In this document: one piece after another, positions 20,600 to 28,914 of the stretch
Numbering within the stretch: the stretch's first letter is position 1
Layout: each line of letters begins with the position of its first letter
Assembly: GCA_035771165.1 (NCBI GenBank)
Contig: JAWNZC010000238.1
Coordinates: forward strand, 2,722,501-2,786,500
DNA: 64,000 nt
Reading direction: 5' to 3'
Source of the DNA: Paragorgia papillata
Lineage: Eukaryota; Cnidaria; Anthozoa; Scleralcyonacea; Coralliidae
The notes under the pieces: generated by a model
What the model saw: the letters and a program-made list of their open reading frames with translations, nothing else
What the model was told of the DNA's origin: nothing
Databases searched by the model: none
Program-made: the position numbers and the translations under genes

Positions 20600-21436
20600 T
20601 TATTTGCGTTTTACAGACCAATATTTACCATCGTACCAAACAATTGTTTTATTTTTGATGTAATATTCAATACTTTTGTGTGTTTTTTTTTCTAATGCAA
20701 GGGCTGCTTGGGTCATACTTTGAAACTTGATTGTCTCTCTTTTAAAAGGTACCACTGCTGTAAACAAAACTTTTATGGGTTTGGTGTTGTTGTTGTTATA
20801 TTTTATATGTTCAACATAAGGTAACCCAAGTTTGTAACACAGTGTTTTGTTAGTAAGGTCTCTTGGGGCCGCTATTCCGATTTTAGAAGCTAATCCAAAT
20901 AGCTCTGGTTTTGGAATTGAGGAAAAGGGTGTAAGTTTAGAAAATTCTAAATTTTTTTCATGCAGTTTTTTCTGTAAAAGTTCAACCTCAACTTCGTCTT
21001 CTGTTTTTTGTGTGTGGCAACTGACTTTCCAAATTTTTTCGTTATACTCAATGATGGTTTCATTTCTAATATAGTAGTAAATACTTACTTCTGTTTTCCC
21101 AACAGCGAGGCCAGCCTTGGCCATACTTTGAAATTTAATTTCGTCGTTACCATCAACCTCTGTAAAAGTTGTTTCAACAGGAAGCAAATTATAAAGATTT
21201 GGATTACCTGGGTTTTTATGTGGATGAAATTTCAATCCAAGCATTTCAAAAAATGTTTTGCGTGTTGTTAAACCGCTTATATCTTTAAATCCTTTTTCAT
21301 AAGATAAGGTGTGTAACTCCGAACATGATAAATAGGAATCTGTCTCAGATTTTGGATTATGAAGTTTCTCTAGTTTTTCATACAACTCATTTTGTAAAAG
21401 TTTTATTTCTAAATTTAACTGATCTTTACTTTCCAT
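20600..21436 (-). CDS. Polinton two-module SAP-like/IENR1-like protein
   Basis: A 278-residue protein made of two copies of a helix plus modular-repeat unit. The first is at about 1-145 (KFQSMAKAGLAVG...YYYIRNETIIEYNEKIWKVS) and the second at about 147-278 (KFQSMTQAALALEKK...EYYIKNKTIVWYDGKYWSV). Each has a preceding SAP-like helix pair with a leucine-rich pattern. It is a paralog of 19667-20161. These domains are associated with homing nucleases and DNA recognition; no catalytic residues are visible. The start is at ACAATAAATGG. Confidence 0.5.
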   Translation of the reverse strand: MESKDQLNLEIKLLQNELYEKLEKLHNPKSETDSYLSCSELHTLSYEKGFKDISGLTTRKTFFEMLGLKFHPHKNPGNPNLYNLLPVETTFTEVDGNDEIKFQSMAKAGLAVGKTEVSIYYYIRNETIIEYNEKIWKVSCHTQKTEDEVEVELLQKKLHEKNLEFSKLTPFSSIPKPELFGLASKIGIAAPRDLTNKTLCYKLGLPYVEHIKYNNNNTKPIKVLFTAVVPFKRETIKFQSMTQAALALEKKTHKSIEYYIKNKTIVWYDGKYWSVKRK

Positions 21437-21479
21437 TTATTGTACTTTTAAAAAAAACCATTCTTTTAAATTCAATTTT

Positions 21480-21507
21480 TTTTCATAACCCAACAAGATT
21501 ATGAAAA
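21480..21507. terminator. Hairpin after gene 21533-22039
   Basis: TTTTCATAA and TTATGAAAA form a 9-bp perfect stem around CCCAACAAGA, in the gap downstream of the minus-strand gene ending at 21533. Confidence 0.55.
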
Positions 21508-21532
21508 CAAAAGAAATTTAAGTAATATCATT

Positions 21533-22039
21533 TCAACTGTTATTGGGATCAACAGAATTGCTACCACTGAGATTTTCAGAAGAATTTTCATCAGTTTGTA
21601 CTGTAACATTTTTTTTATTTAAAGTTCCTCCCTTGTCCCAAACATGTTTAGCGATAATGATGCCACCAGTGAGCAAACCAATCATTGGAATATATGGCGA
21701 AATTTTTCTGACCATACACCTAACGTCATCGCAGAAAAGTTTGTTTGAAGAAAGTTCAGCATCCAATTTTTCATCATCCTGCACCAAATCCAGTTGTTCC
21801 AATAACTCTGAAAATTTGGTTACAAGGGTCTCAGTTAACAGAGAAGTTGTTTTGTCAAGTTGGGTTCTCTCATAATTTAGCTTAATTTTTTCAAGTTGGT
21901 TCATCGAAGCTTTTTTCAGATATGCTTCCGAATATTTGATCTCCTTTGCAAAGGATAAGCGAATTAAATCTTCTCGAAGTGTCAAATTTTGCGGTTCTTC
22001 ATTTTTTTCGTCATTCATTGTTGCGTATTCTGTGTTCAT
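21533..22039 (-). CDS. Polinton helical protein with one membrane segment
   Basis: A 168-residue protein. Residues 1-105 are charged and helical with coiled-coil character. A hydrophobic helix lies near 115-132 (YIPMIGLLTGGIIIA) and a polar, Asn/Ser-rich tail follows. Probably a membrane-anchored virion component (inference). It starts at ATTATAAATGA. The next gene upstream ends 12 bases before it. Not recognised. Confidence 0.5.
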   Translation of the reverse strand: MNTEYATMNDEKNEEPQNLTLREDLIRLSFAKEIKYSEAYLKKASMNQLEKIKLNYERTQLDKTTSLLTETLVTKFSELLEQLDLVQDDEKLDAELSSNKLFCDDVRCMVRKISPYIPMIGLLTGGIIIAKHVWDKGGTLNKKNVTVQTDENSSENLSGSNSVDPNNS

Positions 22040-22051
22040 TTATAATGGTGT

Positions 22052-23368
22052 TTATTTTTTCTTATAATTTTTGTATTCTGTGTAAACAAAATATGTCAAA
22101 CCTATTGCAAGGACCCACAGATTTTTTGCCAGCCATGCTAATCCTTTTGCTCCCCATGACAAAGCAGTTGCCAATATGCTAAGAATTGGTGCCAATACGG
22201 GCCAAGCAAGTTTTGCAAGTTTCGCCAATGCTTTTGCTAATGCTCCTGTTGCCTTTGCAGTAGTTACAACAGCAGCTTTTCCGGCTAAAACAACAGTTGT
22301 TATGATCCCACCAATGGAAATGGCAATTGCAGCTGTTGCTCCCATGTTTTCTTTGGCCCATTCTTTAAATTTTTCGAATCTGGTTCGGATATGATCCCTA
22401 AGCAAATTTTTAACATATTCGGATTCTGGTGGTAAGTTGTACAACAGTCTAAGTTCTTCTGCTCTAAGTCTACACACAACCTCAACCTCCCTGAACTTTC
22501 TTTTTTTTACTGGATCTTCTTCTTTGTCTGCTATATCTTTCCAAAACTTTTGGTTAATTACAACAGACCTCAAATCTGTTGCTCTTAGGGTTCCTCTAAG
22601 GTTTCTAAGAGCACCATCACCAGCAACTGTATCAATATCTCCATCATCATTTGCTTCAATGTTGTCCATACCTATTGTTACTTCATCACCCAAATCTCCG
22701 GCGACATTTTCTCGAATGTTTGTTACATCTTCAAAACTGGTATTTTCTGGGTTAAGTCCTGCTTGTTTTGTGGTAACATAGTCTGCTGATTGTTGATATG
22801 CTTCCTGTGCGCTTAAATACATTCTGTTGAACTCTTTTAATATGTTGGCGGCTTTTGTTCTATCTTCTTCTGCAAATTTTTCAGGGTTGGTAAATCGGAA
22901 TTTGCCAGGATTTTCTGCATCCTTGACAAGAACCATAAATCCCTTAAAAGTAATTCCACCGGGCTCTCTTTTATTTTCTGGATCTGCGAATAGTGTACTT
23001 TGACTTATTAAGTCAATGGCAGATTTTCCATAAGATTTGTTAATTGGAAATCCTAACCTTTCGTTAAAAAATTTTGTTTTTTGTTTGGTAGCAGAGGTTT
23101 TGTTTTTTGTTCGTAGTTTTTTTATCCATTCATCAAGTCTAGCCTCAAAACCTTGTTTTGTTTCTTTTGTTTTTGGGGTTGCAGTTCTAACTCTATCTTT
23201 TAAAGTTTTGTAGTTATCATCCGAGTGGTCATATGGATCAAAGTCAAAACTTTCAAAAAGATCATTATAAGATTGATTAAAATCTTTGTATTTAATGTTT
23301 TCTTTTAACGGGGTTGATCTCTCAGGCATTTCATATTCTTGTTCTTGACCAGGTACATTATCAGCCAT
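22052..23368 (-). CDS. Polinton large protein with C-terminal hydrophobic/amphipathic domain
   Basis: A 438-residue protein. The first 90 residues are acidic and polar; a folded-looking middle (about 90-335) carries many Lys/Arg/Glu helices. The last 100 residues form a chain of Ala/Leu/Lys/Trp-rich amphipathic or membrane helices beginning near MGATAAIAISIGGII and ending in a KKK tail. Such a layout fits a membrane-interacting structural protein. No family is recognised. It lies immediately downstream of the integrase gene with a 12-bp gap. Confidence 0.5.
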   Translation of the reverse strand: MADNVPGQEQEYEMPERSTPLKENIKYKDFNQSYNDLFESFDFDPYDHSDDNYKTLKDRVRTATPKTKETKQGFEARLDEWIKKLRTKNKTSATKQKTKFFNERLGFPINKSYGKSAIDLISQSTLFADPENKREPGGITFKGFMVLVKDAENPGKFRFTNPEKFAEEDRTKAANILKEFNRMYLSAQEAYQQSADYVTTKQAGLNPENTSFEDVTNIRENVAGDLGDEVTIGMDNIEANDDGDIDTVAGDGALRNLRGTLRATDLRSVVINQKFWKDIADKEEDPVKKRKFREVEVVCRLRAEELRLLYNLPPESEYVKNLLRDHIRTRFEKFKEWAKENMGATAAIAISIGGIITTVVLAGKAAVVTTAKATGALAKALAKLAKLAWPVLAPILSILATALSWGAKGLAWLAKNLWVLAIGLTYFVYTEYKNYKKK

Positions 23369-23380
23369 TTGTTTATTTAT

Positions 23381-24352
23381 TTATGTCTGTTCTCCAATAA
23401 CTTTAACCAACTCCTCACCATAAAATTTTCCCATAATGTCCTCCTCCTTATCCCGAATTCTATACATAACAGGAACTCCTCTGAAAACAGCTGACACAGT
23501 AAAAATTTCATTTGTAAAATTTGGATCATAACCTTTTGCAAAGTTTTTTCTGTATTTTTGGATTCTTACATGATCCCCAATTTTGAATTTTGGGTTTACT
23601 TGAGATTCAAGAGGCGGGATCCCATACAGGGTAAAGAAAACTTTGGATTGGTTGCCATTATTGACATCCTTTGGTTTCATTTTAATGGTGCTGTGGATTG
23701 TGTTGTTGTAACTATTTGTAAACTTGTCAAGACTATTTAACCACTCCTTGTTCCCTTTAAAAGTAAAAAATTTCCACATTCTGGTTTTCAAAGTTCTGTT
23801 AAATCTTTCCACAAGTGCAGCCTTTCTGTGGGATCTGGATGAAAAATATTCTATGTTTAGAGATTTCAAAAGAGTTTTTACACCAACATTGTAAAACTCC
23901 TTTCCCTCGTCAAACTGGACTGTTTCTGGATATTTGCCAAATCTTTTCTTAAATTCTTCCAACATTTTGCTAACACCAGGCACCATAGCGACAGTACTCT
24001 TTCTTTTAACAGGAACAGCGAAACCAAATCTTGACAAAATTTCAATACCTGTCAATATCCACTTTTGATCATTATTTTCAGAACCAAATTTCGCCATATC
24101 CACCAAGTCCATTTGCATTTGGTCGGCAAGATTTTTAACGAATGTTTTTTGGTATTTTTTTGGTTTTTTGATGGGTTTGTGCAATGTAAAAACTTTTTGG
24201 CTGTGTAACCACTCCCTAACCAGTTTTCTGGTTATTGAAGAATTTTCTTTAACAGCAGCTTTGTAAAGTTTCTCCATGGATTGGTAGCCAGTTACAGGGT
24301 TGTAGTAAATGTCTCGAAGTTCAAGATCAATAAGTAAAAGTTTATCTTCCAT
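23381..24352 (-). CDS. Polinton DDE integrase (rve)
   Basis: A 323-residue integrase that inserts the element with 6-bp duplications. The catalytic triad is Asp82 (MDLVDM), Asp148 (VQFDEGKEF) and Glu182 (AALVERFNRTLK), in the order and spacing of retroviral-type integrases. The N-terminal 70 residues are helical and may replace the zinc-binding domain. The C-terminus (about 255-320, from FKIGDHVRIQK) looks like the SH3-like DNA-binding domain. The frame is intact and the adjacent start motif AAAATAAATGG is clear. Confidence 0.93.
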   Translation of the reverse strand: MEDKLLLIDLELRDIYYNPVTGYQSMEKLYKAAVKENSSITRKLVREWLHSQKVFTLHKPIKKPKKYQKTFVKNLADQMQMDLVDMAKFGSENNDQKWILTGIEILSRFGFAVPVKRKSTVAMVPGVSKMLEEFKKRFGKYPETVQFDEGKEFYNVGVKTLLKSLNIEYFSSRSHRKAALVERFNRTLKTRMWKFFTFKGNKEWLNSLDKFTNSYNNTIHSTIKMKPKDVNNGNQSKVFFTLYGIPPLESQVNPKFKIGDHVRIQKYRKNFAKGYDPNFTNEIFTVSAVFRGVPVMYRIRDKEEDIMGKFYGEELVKVIGEQT

Positions 24353-24379
24353 TTATTTTGGGGTTTTCAATACTTAAAG

Positions 24380-24631
24380 TTACTTTTGTATGGACTTCAT
24401 AAGTTTGTCCATTTTTTCTTCATTTTTTATACAATCTTCAGAAAATTTTAAGACAAAATTTGGTGTGTGTGTAGGATTTTTTTGTTTGTGTGGTATGTGT
24501 CTCTCTTTTTCAAAAACATTATCGGGTTCTGCTGCATAAAATTCGCAAAGATTTTTGTACTTATCCATACGTTGGGATTTTTTTTCCAGTATTTTTTGAT
24601 GTAATTTTTTTCTTAATTCATGTCGTTCCAT
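24380..24631 (-). CDS. Polinton small basic protein, paralog of 15039-15296
   Basis: An 83-residue lysine-rich protein. Shared features with the plus-strand gene at 15039-15296 are a KKLHQKILEKKSQRMD helix, HTP around residue 52 and a terminal KMDKLMKSIQ block. The two are too diverged to be a recent duplicate. The start sits at AGAATAAATGG, 24 bp from the divergent gene at 24656. Function unknown. Confidence 0.55.
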   Translation of the reverse strand: MERHELRKKLHQKILEKKSQRMDKYKNLCEFYAAEPDNVFEKERHIPHKQKNPTHTPNFVLKFSEDCIKNEEKMDKLMKSIQK

Positions 24632-24655
24632 TTATTCTTTAAACTTAAATAAACA
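24632..24655. promoter_or_regulatory. 24-bp divergent promoter
   Basis: Only 24 bases separate two divergent start codons (24631 minus, 24656 plus). The gap holds an AATAAA-type box in each direction (AATAAAC near the plus start, AATAA abutting the minus start). It must contain both genes' core start signals unless one is transcribed from afar. Confidence 0.5.
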
Positions 24656-25870
24656 ATGACAGAATCTAAAAAATGGCCAGAAGAGTGGGACGTTTTTGGG
24701 ACAGTCCAAAAATTTTCCAAACAAAAGAAGGCTTCTGTAAACATAAACACGATTACAATTTTTGTAAATGAAAGAGAAAATTTTATTGTAAATTTGAACC
24801 CCATCGATTTAACTTTTCAACAGCCAATGAAAACAAGGAACCCAAACATAAATGATTTCCTCACTATTCCATATTTTACAGCTATTGCTGCCAGTTATGT
24901 TGCAAGCTACTTGTGCGGTATTTCTAACAAGCATTTCCAAAATAATTTTAAGAGATTTCGGTCTTCTTTTTTGACAAGCATTGTCCATTACCACTATGTT
25001 TTTCAGGTTAGAAGGTTCTTAAAACATCCTGACAAACTTAGAAGGTTTTTGACAGAAGATGTCATAAAAATTTTACAACACAACCCCAATGACGTTTGGG
25101 TAAAGAAAATAAGTAATTCCACACAAAGTGCGAAAGAATTTACACAGGATATGAAAGACCTTGGATATGAAGTTAGATATGTAAATTTAACAAAAGAAAG
25201 TTATGGAAGGATAAACACATATGAAGAACTGGTTTCAGCTGGTTCAAGACATCCCGATGATTTTAAACATTTCGTACCAGAAGATTCCAATGGGCTAACA
25301 CTATTGGGTCAAAAATTATTCCAACAATCCTTAGAATCTTTTGTTTACTGTGTTTTGGGAGCACAAGCAAAAACAAGATGGGTCATTGTTGGCGAAGGAG
25401 CTAAAAGTTTACAAACACAAGAAGTGTTTAAAAAGTTAATGGAGGATACAATAGCCCAGGATGACATTACTGTTTCCATTTCAAATATGAGGCAAGCCAT
25501 CAAATCCACAAATGTTGTTTTAAATTTTGCTGTGTCTCCCGGTTTAATTTTAATCCCATCTGACATGAGAATTCTTATTAATCCAATTAGTGGATTCAAC
25601 AATGTTCTTACACTGGCCACAACAAGAATGACTCTTGGGCTTAACAGACATCTCAATATTGGCAAACCTGTTGGGAAATCCATTGTAAAATTTCCTGTAA
25701 AACCCATTGAAACTATCGATGATGTTGTTAAAATTAATGAAAGAAAATATAAGCCAGGAATCTTTACACCTGACATTGTTGAAAAAACTGACAACAGATT
25801 ACCAGAAGTTTTTGGGGCTTCAATCGGAACTGTTTTCTTGGTATTTAAAGGGATAGCGAGATTAATTTAA
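24656..25870 (+). CDS. Polinton 404-residue protein of unknown function
   Basis: One of the few plus-strand genes, followed 13 bp later by another. It is a soluble-looking mixed alpha/beta protein with regular hydrophobic spacing. A hydrophobic patch occurs near 70-88 and a Gly-rich loop at IVGEGAKSL, about residue 248. I recognise no catalytic motif. Its length and intact frame suggest an important role. It could be a conserved Polinton gene without assigned function or a virion protein. Confidence 0.55.
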   Translation: MTESKKWPEEWDVFGTVQKFSKQKKASVNINTITIFVNERENFIVNLNPIDLTFQQPMKTRNPNINDFLTIPYFTAIAASYVASYLCGISNKHFQNNFKRFRSSFLTSIVHYHYVFQVRRFLKHPDKLRRFLTEDVIKILQHNPNDVWVKKISNSTQSAKEFTQDMKDLGYEVRYVNLTKESYGRINTYEELVSAGSRHPDDFKHFVPEDSNGLTLLGQKLFQQSLESFVYCVLGAQAKTRWVIVGEGAKSLQTQEVFKKLMEDTIAQDDITVSISNMRQAIKSTNVVLNFAVSPGLILIPSDMRILINPISGFNNVLTLATTRMTLGLNRHLNIGKPVGKSIVKFPVKPIETIDDVVKINERKYKPGIFTPDIVEKTDNRLPEVFGASIGTVFLVFKGIARLI

Positions 25871-25883
25871 TAAAAAGAGAGCA

Positions 25884-26534
25884 ATGTCATTTCGAAAATT
25901 AAATATTTCAAAATTTCCAATCATTGAAACCCCCGAAGAAGAACAACCAAAAGATTTCAACAAAAGTCTTCTAGAACTTGAAACCCTAAAAAACAAAAGT
26001 AGTTGTTGTAAGGCAAAAATGGAAGAAATTGAAGGGTTCATAATTTGTGGAAAATGTGGTTTGGAGTTATTAAAGTTACATGCATGGAACCACAGAGAGA
26101 CAAACTTACCACTTCTCCTTAAAAATTATAGCAAAATGTTTTGGAAACTGTTCCCAAAGGAAGAGAAAATTGTTGGGTACGAAATTATGAAATTTTTTTT
26201 TAAAACAAAAGAACTTCTTAAAGGTTTAGGTTTGATTTCAGATAAACATTTTGGCATAAAATACATTATGTTCATTATTTTAGGAATTTGCCAAAGAGAT
26301 GATCTTTTAAAAAAAATAAAAAAACCAACTGCAGCAGAATTAAGAACATTTGATGAGATTAGGTACATTTTAAATTATTCTCCAAAAAACAATGCTTACA
26401 TACCATACCAAACAGGGTTCAAAATATTTGGGAATGCTCTCAGTGTTGAAAATGTTTTAAAAATAGAAGAAATGAGTGGTATCAGAAAGTGCAAAGAGTA
26501 CACAAAAATTATTGAAGAAGGAAAGAATCTTTGA
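25884..26534 (+). CDS. Candidate VLTF3-like late transcription factor
   Basis: A 216-residue protein. A possible zinc-binding segment lies at 39-60: CC at 41-42 and CGKC at 55-58 with a TFIIB-like hydrophobic spacing. The first pair is CC rather than CxxC, which weakens the call. Downstream are helices (GIKYIMFIILGIC, about 120-135), then NAYIPYQTGFKIFGNAL. These recall the C-terminal helices of poxvirus/NCLDV VLTF3-like factors, including the FLSYSYVLYKF-type block. If right, it would recruit an RNA polymerase to the ATAAATG-type starts. Alternative: an unrelated zinc-ribbon protein. Confidence 0.4.
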   Translation: MSFRKLNISKFPIIETPEEEQPKDFNKSLLELETLKNKSSCCKAKMEEIEGFIICGKCGLELLKLHAWNHRETNLPLLLKNYSKMFWKLFPKEEKIVGYEIMKFFFKTKELLKGLGLISDKHFGIKYIMFIILGICQRDDLLKKIKKPTAAELRTFDEIRYILNYSPKNNAYIPYQTGFKIFGNALSVENVLKIEEMSGIRKCKEYTKIIEEGKNL

Positions 26535-26560
26535 GAAACTTGGGAGAAACTTTTTAAAAC

Positions 26561-26582
26561 TTATAACAAAATTTTGTTATAA
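26561..26582. terminator. Perfect 22-bp palindrome between convergent genes
   Basis: TTATAACAAAA directly followed by its complement TTTTGTTATAA, in the 71-bp gap between the plus gene ending 26534 and the minus gene ending 26606. Confidence 0.6.
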
Positions 26583-26605
26583 ATTTTTACCAATATTTTT
26601 AACCC

Positions 26606-27004
26606 CTAAACAACAACCGCCAACAACCAACCAGCACCAGCCCCAAGAAGTGTTACAGTAATGGTCATATATTTTTCCATTTCATCACTTGGTTGGTAAT
26701 AATCTTCAAGTTTTGGTTCAACTGGTTTTTCTTTTTGAATTTCGTGGAGTTGTTGGAATGCTTTTGATGTTACTGCCATGTCATAGTTTGCATTCCGGAT
26801 TTCATCTTGGAGTTGTCTAATTTTGTCTTTTCTTTTAATTTCATTTTCAAAGAATCTTTCTTTGTCTTTTTGAAGTCTTTCTGTTGCCAAATTATGTCTT
26901 TTTGCTTCGTCAGCATAACCATGTTTGTTAAATGACTGGAACAAATAACCAGCACCTGCAAAGGCAACCGCATTAAACAACCCTCCTGCTATCATTGATG
27001 CCAT
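26606..27004 (-). CDS. Polinton membrane/coiled-coil protein
   Basis: A 132-residue protein. The N-terminal 22 residues are hydrophobic, a long charged coiled coil follows (about 30-90), and a C-terminal hydrophobic helix (GAGAGWLLAVVV) ends the protein. It would cross or anchor in a membrane at both ends. Start at AAATAAATGG. Next to another small membrane gene. Role unknown; perhaps a virion protein. Confidence 0.5.
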   Translation of the reverse strand: MASMIAGGLFNAVAFAGAGYLFQSFNKHGYADEAKRHNLATERLQKDKERFFENEIKRKDKIRQLQDEIRNANYDMAVTSKAFQQLHEIQKEKPVEPKLEDYYQPSDEMEKYMTITVTLLGAGAGWLLAVVV

Positions 27005-27060
27005 TTATTTAAAAAAAAGAAGTTTGGGATTGCAGTTCAAATTTTTACCAAGTCTTTTCT

Positions 27061-27291
27061 CTATGATTTCTTTGGATCCACATTTTTCGGTATGTATCCC
27101 TTGTCCTGTGCCATTTTTACGGCAAACAATCCACCAGCAACTGCAACCCCAAGTTTAGCTGTTTCTTTAATACTTGCTGGGGCTGCTAAGGATTGTCCTG
27201 TTAATTTTTTGACAACCATACTTACTCCAACGGCGGCAACAGTTATCAAACCTGCCTCATACAAATCATTTAAAACCTCGTTCTTATTCAT
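27061..27291 (-). CDS. Polinton small membrane protein
   Basis: A 76-residue protein with two hydrophobic helices (about 14-25 and 45-60) rich in Ala, Val and Gly, and a short charged tail. Start motif TAATAAATGA. Not recognised. Confidence 0.5.
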   Translation of the reverse strand: MNKNEVLNDLYEAGLITVAAVGVSMVVKKLTGQSLAAPASIKETAKLGVAVAGGLFAVKMAQDKGYIPKNVDPKKS

Positions 27292-27314
27292 TTATTAATA
27301 TAGTTAGAAAAAAA

Positions 27315-27335
27315 TTATAACATTTTTTGTTATAA
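27315..27335. terminator. Hairpin after gene 27351-27533
   Basis: TTATAACA, a T5 loop and TGTTATAA: an 8-bp perfect stem, with a stem half also used in the palindrome at 26561. It lies in the gap between minus genes. Confidence 0.5.
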
Positions 27336-27350
27336 GTTTTCAGAAAAGTT

Positions 27351-27533
27351 TTAGAAGATTTTCAAAATTTCAATTACTTTTACATAATTCTTTAAAGCTG
27401 GTATTAAATCGTTTATAGCTGTCTTTAAGTTTGTCAAATTTTGGTCTTTTTCATTTTTCAAAAATGCTTTCAATCTTATCAAGTGGTTTAACATCTCTTC
27501 AGCGGTTTTAATTTTATCAATGTCTATAATCAT
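27351..27533 (-). CDS. Polinton small helical protein
   Basis: A 60-residue all-helical protein with a leucine/isoleucine heptad pattern. It ends 8 bp before the penton candidate's stop on the coordinate axis, so it is the next gene in the minus direction. Start near a TTTTATTATGG context on the plus strand. Very short; function unknown. Confidence 0.4.
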   Translation of the reverse strand: MIIDIDKIKTAEEMLNHLIRLKAFLKNEKDQNLTNLKTAINDLIPALKNYVKVIEILKIF

Positions 27534-27541
27534 CTCTTTTA

Positions 27542-28201
27542 TTATGGAGTCTCATAATTCTGTGGACACAAAAAAATCTCAAGAAGGATGTCGCCAACAT
27601 TGTGGTCAACTTTAAATTTGAGTTCGTTGTAAACACCATTGTCCAGCATTGCCTCAGAGTTGATGTTTGCAAATTTTTCAACTGATCCCTTCAATAGTTG
27701 TCTTGTTGTAATTGGAAGAACTGCAGCTGTTCTGTCCCGTTTTCCTGAAAATGATGTCCTAGTTCCATCAATCATTTCGCAAGATATACAAACAAATTTC
27801 ATTCCAAGATTTATGTTGACTGTTTTTGGACTGACCATGCCGGTCCGGTTTCCTGATGATCCCCTAATTATTGTTGTTTCTGGATATCCAAGCAAAGGAC
27901 CAAGTTTGAGTAAATGTAGGTCTTCTGTTGGGTATAGTTTAATTTTGCAGCTGTATGGAAGTAATTCTGACTTTATTAAATTTTCCTTTAGCACCCTCAT
28001 AATCATGCCAACAGTCCAATAGCCATTGTCGAAACTAATTTTTTTTGTCCCATGCATGACGTAAGTTGGACTTGTTAAATTATTGTAATTCCAAAAAACT
28101 GTTGCATCCTTAACCATTAGTTTGGTATCTTCAATGATCAAAGGATCTTCAAATTTAACTGTTGTTTCTCCGTTTTTCAACAAAATTCTTAGGTTCCTCA
28201 T
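27542..28201 (-). CDS. Candidate minor capsid (penton) protein
   Basis: A 219-residue beta-rich protein next to the ATPase and major capsid candidate, the position expected for the penton of Polintons and Polinton-like viruses. It shows alternating hydrophobic strands and no helices of note, fitting a single jelly roll. I do not see a diagnostic motif, so the call rests on size, strand pattern and gene order. Start at AGATAAATGA. Confidence 0.5.
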   Translation of the reverse strand: MRNLRILLKNGETTVKFEDPLIIEDTKLMVKDATVFWNYNNLTSPTYVMHGTKKISFDNGYWTVGMIMRVLKENLIKSELLPYSCKIKLYPTEDLHLLKLGPLLGYPETTIIRGSSGNRTGMVSPKTVNINLGMKFVCISCEMIDGTRTSFSGKRDRTAAVLPITTRQLLKGSVEKFANINSEAMLDNGVYNELKFKVDHNVGDILLEIFLCPQNYETP

Positions 28202-28268
28202 TTATCTTAAAGGTTTGCCAAAGTTCAAAGTGTCATGAAAAAGACGTCGCGAAATCTTCATTAAAGCT

Positions 28269-28898
28269 TCAAAAATTTATCAAGTTTTCCCCAAATGGTT
28301 CAACTATTTTGTGGTCATATGGGTGGATTAAATTGATCTCTAATTTTGAATATTTTTTTGATTTTAATGTTTCTTTTATTTTTTTTTCTTCTTCTTTTGG
28401 TATGTCTAAATAATCATCTAAAATAACTTGCATATCTTTTCTGTTTGGGTTGTAAAAGGTAACCAGTTTTGAAATATTTTCCCGATATGGTTTCGCAATG
28501 CTTGTCAACTGTTGGGTAACAACTATTGTACTAATATTCATATGCCTTGCACCAAAACCAAGTTTTACCAATTCGCTGGTTCTGTTTTTGACACTCTGTC
28601 CAGAAGCACAGTCATCCAGGATAATGAGACTTGGGGTTCCTTTACAATAATCAACAACATATTTTAGAAAATCTTCAGACTCATCTTGGTCGCAAGGGAT
28701 AACAAAGAATCTTGGATCATGTAAATGTTCCCATTCCAAATATGTTTTGTTCCATACAAAAGTTGGACATATTAAAACTATGTTTTCAAATTTTTTTTTA
28801 TAATTTTCTTCTAAATTTTTCAACAAATAATGAGTCTTTCCACAACTCGTCATTCCAACAATGATTATATTGAATGGTTTTGGATCTTCGTTTTCCAT
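28269..28898 (-). CDS. A32-like (FtsK/HerA) packaging ATPase
   Basis: A 209-residue ATPase that would pump DNA into a capsid. Walker A is GMTSCGKT (15-22), Walker B is LIILDD (91-96) and a TQQ sensor-like motif lies at 128-130. Size and spacing fit the A32/Polinton ATP family. It ends upstream of the penton candidate and starts 16 bp from the end of the capsid gene, giving the usual ATPase-MCP cluster. Start at AAATAAATGG. Confidence 0.92.
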   Translation of the reverse strand: MENEDPKPFNIIIVGMTSCGKTHYLLKNLEENYKKKFENIVLICPTFVWNKTYLEWEHLHDPRFFVIPCDQDESEDFLKYVVDYCKGTPSLIILDDCASGQSVKNRTSELVKLGFGARHMNISTIVVTQQLTSIAKPYRENISKLVTFYNPNRKDMQVILDDYLDIPKEEEKKIKETLKSKKYSKLEINLIHPYDHKIVEPFGENLINF

Positions 28899-28914
28899 TT
28901 ATTTCTTGGGATTC

